From NCBI GenBank assembly GCA_002497025.1, contig DAMG01000044.1:12190-21124 (forward strand): a stretch of DNA of 8,935 nt. Reading direction: 5' to 3'. Shown one piece after another: positions 7,036 to 8,935 of this stretch. The stretch's first letter is position 1; each line of letters starts with the position of its first letter. Source of the DNA: Euryarchaeota archaeon UBA126. GTDB lineage: Archaea > Thermoplasmatota > Poseidoniia > Poseidoniales > Thalassarchaeaceae. The position numbers and the translations under genes are program-made. The notes under the pieces were generated by a model. It did not search any database, was not told where the DNA came from, and was given only the letters and a program-made list of their open reading frames with translations.

Positions 7036-7076
7036 ACCCGTCCGCGCATCCGCTAGGGTATCACGGACGGGTTTAC
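7036..7076 (+). terminator. Hairpin after sdhB
   Basis: A perfect 9-bp inverted repeat, ACCCGTCCG (7036-7044) and CGGACGGGT (7064-7072), with a 19-base loop, begins 8 bases after the sdhB stop and is followed by a short TTTA. It likely ends or protects the 3' end of the sdhCAB transcript. The T-run is weak, so RNA stabilisation or processing is an alternative. Confidence 0.55.
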
Positions 7077-7097
7077 ATAATTCAGCGCATATGATCG

Positions 7098-7129
7098 AAA
7101 AACGGCGCACTCTGAGTTACTCAGAGGTG
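7098..7129 (-). terminator. Terminator hairpin of the MC1 gene, overlapping its stop codon
   Basis: CTCTGAG (7110-7116) and CTCAGAG (7120-7126) form a perfect 7-bp stem with a three-base loop, and the flanking CAC/GTG can extend it past a one-base bulge. On the minus strand it is followed by GTGCGCCG and then a run of five T (7098-7102). The MC1 stop TGA (7121-7123) lies within the stem. It faces the sdhB hairpin, so the convergent units each have their own 3' structure. Confidence 0.5.
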
Positions 7130-7381
7130 CTTGATGCCGTTTTTCTTCACGTTGGCCTTCTTGATCTTGTCAGGAAGCCATGCTGGTCCATTCGCAGGCT
7201 TAGGGACCATTGCGGTCGAGCCTGTGAACATGTGCACCTTATTCGTACCGCGCTCACGCAGCTGAATATCGGTGTGACCACGTGTAGCTGCTTTTAGAGC
7301 GGCGCCGCGTGGTTGCTTGCTTACAAACACCTGAGCAGTATCCATTCCGCCTTCCATCAACACGAAGTATTTCTTAGACAT
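7121..7381 (-). CDS. mc1: Chromosomal protein MC1 (archaeal DNA-bending chromatin protein)
   Basis: An 86-residue basic protein matching the MC1 family along its whole length: YFVL near the start, KQPRGAALKAATRG (22-35), LRERGTNKVHMF (41-52), GPAWLPDKI (65-73) and a Lys-rich end. MC1 is a monomeric DNA-binding protein that sharply bends DNA and compacts chromosomes in methanosarcinas and haloarchaea. Compared with Methanosarcina MC1 (about 93 residues) the arm between KAATRG and LRERG is shortened to HTDIQ, and a Trp expected after VHxF is missing (TGST here). The Trp near the C-terminal loop is kept (W68). The start at 7381 is chosen because GGAGGTGG lies 8-9 bases ahead; the in-frame GTG at 7393 overlaps that Shine-Dalgarno. 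The gene lies downstream of the Lrp-like gene on the same strand, with a T-run between them. Confidence 0.92.
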   Translation of the reverse strand: MSKKYFVLMEGGMDTAQVFVSKQPRGAALKAATRGHTDIQLRERGTNKVHMFTGSTAMVPKPANGPAWLPDKIKKANVKKNGIKHL

Positions 7382-7392
7382 TTTATTATCCA

Positions 7393-7409
7393 CCTCCGCA
7401 AAGCGGGGG
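7393..7409 (-). promoter_or_regulatory. Hairpin able to mask the MC1 Shine-Dalgarno
   Basis: In the minus-strand RNA the seven bases CCCCCGC (7403-7409) can pair with GCGGAGG (7393-7399) across a UUU loop, with six Watson-Crick pairs and one C-A mismatch. GGAGG is the ribosome binding site of MC1, so folding would reduce initiation. The sequence is directly visible. Whether it is a translational switch, a thermosensor or chance is inference. Confidence 0.4.
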
Positions 7410-7500
7410 ACTCGGGGAGATTATGAAGTTTGAGGCGAATAATCGCATTACTGCGCCGCTGTAGGCACCTTTTGGGAAAATCCAAAGGGTTTTCTGAACC

Positions 7501-7507
7501 AAAAAAA
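7501..7507 (-). terminator. T7 run ending the Lrp-like gene
   Basis: On the minus strand a run of seven T follows the Lrp-like stop codon (7512-7514) after the four bases GCCA. Euryarchaeal RNA polymerases terminate intrinsically on T-runs without needing a hairpin, so this is a plausible terminator and suggests MC1 has its own promoter in 7382-7500. I see no convincing TATA box in that stretch. Confidence 0.45.
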
Positions 7508-7511
7508 TGGC

Positions 7512-7745
7512 TCATAATTCGGCGCAAGCAAGGGTCTTTGTGTTGAGAACACCGTCAATTGAACGTATGTTATCGACTACTAATCGAGCGATTACACCCA
7601 TGTTTTCAGCCTCAATTTTGAGAATTAAATCGTGGTCCCCAAACAATAGATTCGCATCGACGACAAAGGGTAATTCTGAGGCTGAATTGTAAACCTCGTA
7701 TTCAGCACCTGGTTCGACATTGATTAGTACATACCCGACGGACAT
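7512..7745 (-). CDS. Stand-alone Lrp/AsnC effector-binding (RAM) domain protein
   Basis: The 77-residue protein is a complete ligand-binding domain of the Lrp/AsnC family with no helix-turn-helix. It shows the opening strand GYVLINVEPGAEYEVYNSAS (4-23), the middle FGDHDLILKIEAE (35-47) and the closing IRSIDGVLNTKTL (60-72). In full regulators this domain binds amino acids and forms dimers and octamers. Single-domain versions are common in archaea and may bind an effector or mix with full-length regulators. The ATG at 7745 has no Shine-Dalgarno; the sequence just upstream is pyrimidine-rich (CCCCTCCACC), so a leaderless message is possible. It is divergent from the macrodomain gene, with 106 bases between. 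Family is secure; ligand and partner are unknown. Confidence 0.88.
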   Translation of the reverse strand: MSVGYVLINVEPGAEYEVYNSASELPFVVDANLLFGDHDLILKIEAENMGVIARLVVDNIRSIDGVLNTKTLACAEL

Positions 7746-7851
7746 TGTATATTGGTGGAGGGGCTTTGTGGGAATGAACCCTTTGTCGATGGGAAAATTA
7801 GTGATTTGTCCGACGAAGAGGTGAAAGCGGACGGCCTCATCTCACACTTGT

Positions 7852-8493
7852 ATGGCGGAGACTGTGATTGTACGACAATGCCAATATGGTGATGTTAGAG
7901 TTCTTTATGGTAACATTCTACGAGTGGAAGGAGATCTTCTAGTCACAACCGCCAATAATCGTCTTGCGGGAAGAGAAGGCCTAGACGAAAAAATCCACCA
8001 AAAGGCTGGAAATGAACTTCGCGAGTTCTGTCATGGAATCGCAGTAGAAAGACGTAAGGAAAATTTGCAACCTTGCGGAGTAGGGGAAGCGGTCACTACC
8101 CCTGGATTTAATCTACCATTCGATAATTTAGTCCATGTTGTTGGACCTGATTGTCGACGTCCAAACCAAGATAATTTTAGACGTGATTTGTTGAAGCAAT
8201 CATACGCATCGATGTTTCAGCAGATTGAAAATGTGAAGAAACGAAAAACGCTAGTTATGCCGCCGATTAGTATGGATGTCTTCGCATACCCAAATCGAGA
8301 AGGAGCTCGGATGACTATGGAAATAGTACTTGCATGGATGGATGAAGGTGAAGACCCTGGTGTTGACCAAGTGCTAATCGTTACCAATGACAATAACTTC
8401 CTCAATAATATGAAAACCGTCTACCGAGAATCGGAGGATAGATTTCCTGGTATCGATCAGACTCGCGCATATAGAAAAGGAAAATATGCTTGA
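7852..8493 (+). CDS. Macrodomain-like protein with altered ADP-ribose loops
   Basis: The 213-residue protein follows the macrodomain pattern. It has a strand and Asn pair, DLLVTTANNRL (28-38), the helix IHQKAGNELREFC (48-60), CGVGEAVTTPGFNLP (75-89), LVHVVGPD (93-100), LVMPPIS (134-140) and a final strand QVLIVTND (173-180). Macrodomains bind ADP-ribose or its derivatives, or hydrolyse it from proteins and nucleic acids. The two glycine-rich phosphate loops deviate: the usual GGGG-V is GREGL here (40-44), and the usual S-x-G-x-x-G-x-P is SMDVFAYP (140-147). Phosphate binding may therefore be weakened or redirected. No Shine-Dalgarno precedes the ATG at 7852, and no longer in-frame start is available because a TGA lies at 7822-7824. 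The gene ends 10 bases from the convergent YqgF-like gene. Fold assignment is good; activity is open. Confidence 0.82.
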   Translation: MAETVIVRQCQYGDVRVLYGNILRVEGDLLVTTANNRLAGREGLDEKIHQKAGNELREFCHGIAVERRKENLQPCGVGEAVTTPGFNLPFDNLVHVVGPDCRRPNQDNFRRDLLKQSYASMFQQIENVKKRKTLVMPPISMDVFAYPNREGARMTMEIVLAWMDEGEDPGVDQVLIVTNDNNFLNNMKTVYRESEDRFPGIDQTRAYRKGKYA

Positions 8494-8503
8494 TTCTTAG
8501 TTC

Positions 8504-8935
8504 TCAGCGGTCAAGTGACCGTATGTGAAGTTCTACGGCTTCACTTAGAGTCTGCCTCCCAACAGCAACGGCTCGGGCAAGCTTTGAAGGAATTGTCAAT
8601 CTACCTTCCGAGATGCTACGACTCCGACGTTGAATTTCGCGAACTTCCCCTTCCGTAGGGATTACCTGTAGGCGCTCTGTAACGGGGATTCCTTCCTTTG
8701 AACAAATTCTGCGAGCGGCTGAAACATGGTCGTAACGCGACCCTATAGAGGTCGAGGTCTCGTCAACGAATTGGACTGCTAGACCCCTAGCCAAACAAAC
8801 ATTGGCAATTCTTGAAGATATAGTCGGCGAACCATTACCAATTCTAACTACAGATTCAGGTGGCATGAAATCATTCAGAATTGCTACCACATGATCGACT
8901 GTGGCATCCACAGATTCCATTTGCATAGATCCTGC
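8504..8935 (-). CDS. RNase H-fold YqgF/RuvC-like protein, C-terminal part (cut by window edge)
   Basis: The frame is open to the window end at 8935, so the N-terminus is probably outside. An ATG at 8926, with AGGAT just ahead, would give 140 residues. Counting from that ATG, VVRIGNGSPTISSRIANVC (26-44) followed by LAVQFVDETSTS (49-60) resembles the glycine strand and the DE-x-x-T motif of YqgF/RuvC-like nucleases. The tail REIQRRSRSISEGRLTI (96-112) with AVGRQTLSEAVELH resembles uncharacterised archaeal relatives. The family includes pre-16S rRNA processing nucleases and Holliday junction resolvases. The first catalytic Asp expected near the N-terminus of an RNase H fold is not in view, which supports the gene continuing beyond the window. 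The family call is from motif resemblance only and is moderate; role not assignable. Confidence 0.55.
   Translation of the reverse strand, partial: AGSMQMESVDATVDHVVAILNDFMPPESVVRIGNGSPTISSRIANVCLARGLAVQFVDETSTSIGSRYDHVSAARRICSKEGIPVTERLQVIPTEGEVREIQRRSRSISEGRLTIPSKLARAVAVGRQTLSEAVELHIRSLDR

Noticed and set aside
7036..7072. Hairpin considered as a tRNA or small RNA
   Set aside because: There is no anticodon arm, T-arm or CCA-like end; a simple 9-bp stem after sdhB fits a 3'-end structure.
7381..7393. GTG at 7393 as the MC1 start
   Set aside because: It lies within the Shine-Dalgarno GGAGGTGG that serves the ATG at 7381, and known MC1 proteins start close to the latter.
1..8935. CRISPR arrays, insertion sequences, att sites, rRNA or tRNA genes
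   Set aside because: I saw no regular repeat array, transposase, terminal inverted repeats or RNA gene signatures anywhere in the window.

Overview
The window looks like a piece of a euryarchaeal chromosome. The strongest pointers are an MC1-type chromosomal protein, a Cdc48/VAT AAA ATPase with its N-domain, and a stand-alone Lrp/AsnC ligand-binding domain. Archaeal-style signals also occur: GGAGG-type Shine-Dalgarno sites on some genes, none on others, and T-run termination. The moderate GC content and the gene mix suggest a planktonic marine lineage such as Marine Group II/III, but that placement is inference from the genes, not from a marker search.

Layout. 1-807 (minus): N-terminal 269 residues of a Cdc48/VAT ATPase, cut by the window edge. 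808-949: divergent promoter region with three alternating AATTAC/GTAATT half-sites. 950-2578 (plus): aldehyde dehydrogenase. 2594-3151 (plus): five-helix membrane protein of unknown function. 3152-3536: intergenic region holding a 35-residue zinc-ribbon gene on the minus strand (3288-3395). 3537-7027 (plus): a three-gene succinate dehydrogenase operon, sdhC-sdhA-sdhB. 7028-7120: convergent terminators. 7121-7381 (minus): MC1. 7512-7745 (minus): Lrp/AsnC effector-binding domain without a DNA-binding part. 7852-8493 (plus): macrodomain-like protein with altered phosphate-binding loops. 8504-8935 (minus): RNase H-fold YqgF/RuvC-like protein, truncated at its N-terminus by the window end.

How the genes fit together. 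The metabolic core is the succinate dehydrogenase. It has one large membrane subunit instead of separate SdhC and SdhD. All three subunits carry the motifs of the actinobacterial Sdh1 ('type F') enzymes, whose membrane subunit holds a Rieske-type [2Fe-2S] cluster; the archaeal SdhC has suitable Cys and His residues in its membrane part. The genes are packed tightly (TGA directly followed by ATG, then a start within a few bases of the next stop), so they are probably translationally coupled. The upstream aldehyde dehydrogenase and membrane protein are co-directional but separated from sdhC by 385 bases that include an opposite-strand gene, so they are a separate unit. The right-hand part holds chromatin, regulatory and nucleic-acid-related genes with no evident link to the SDH.

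The points most worth a second look are the type-F SDH in an archaeon, the half-site cluster in the cdc48/ALDH divergent promoter, the tiny zinc-ribbon gene, two minus-strand genes whose Shine-Dalgarno sites can be folded away by upstream C-rich sequence, and the degenerate macrodomain.
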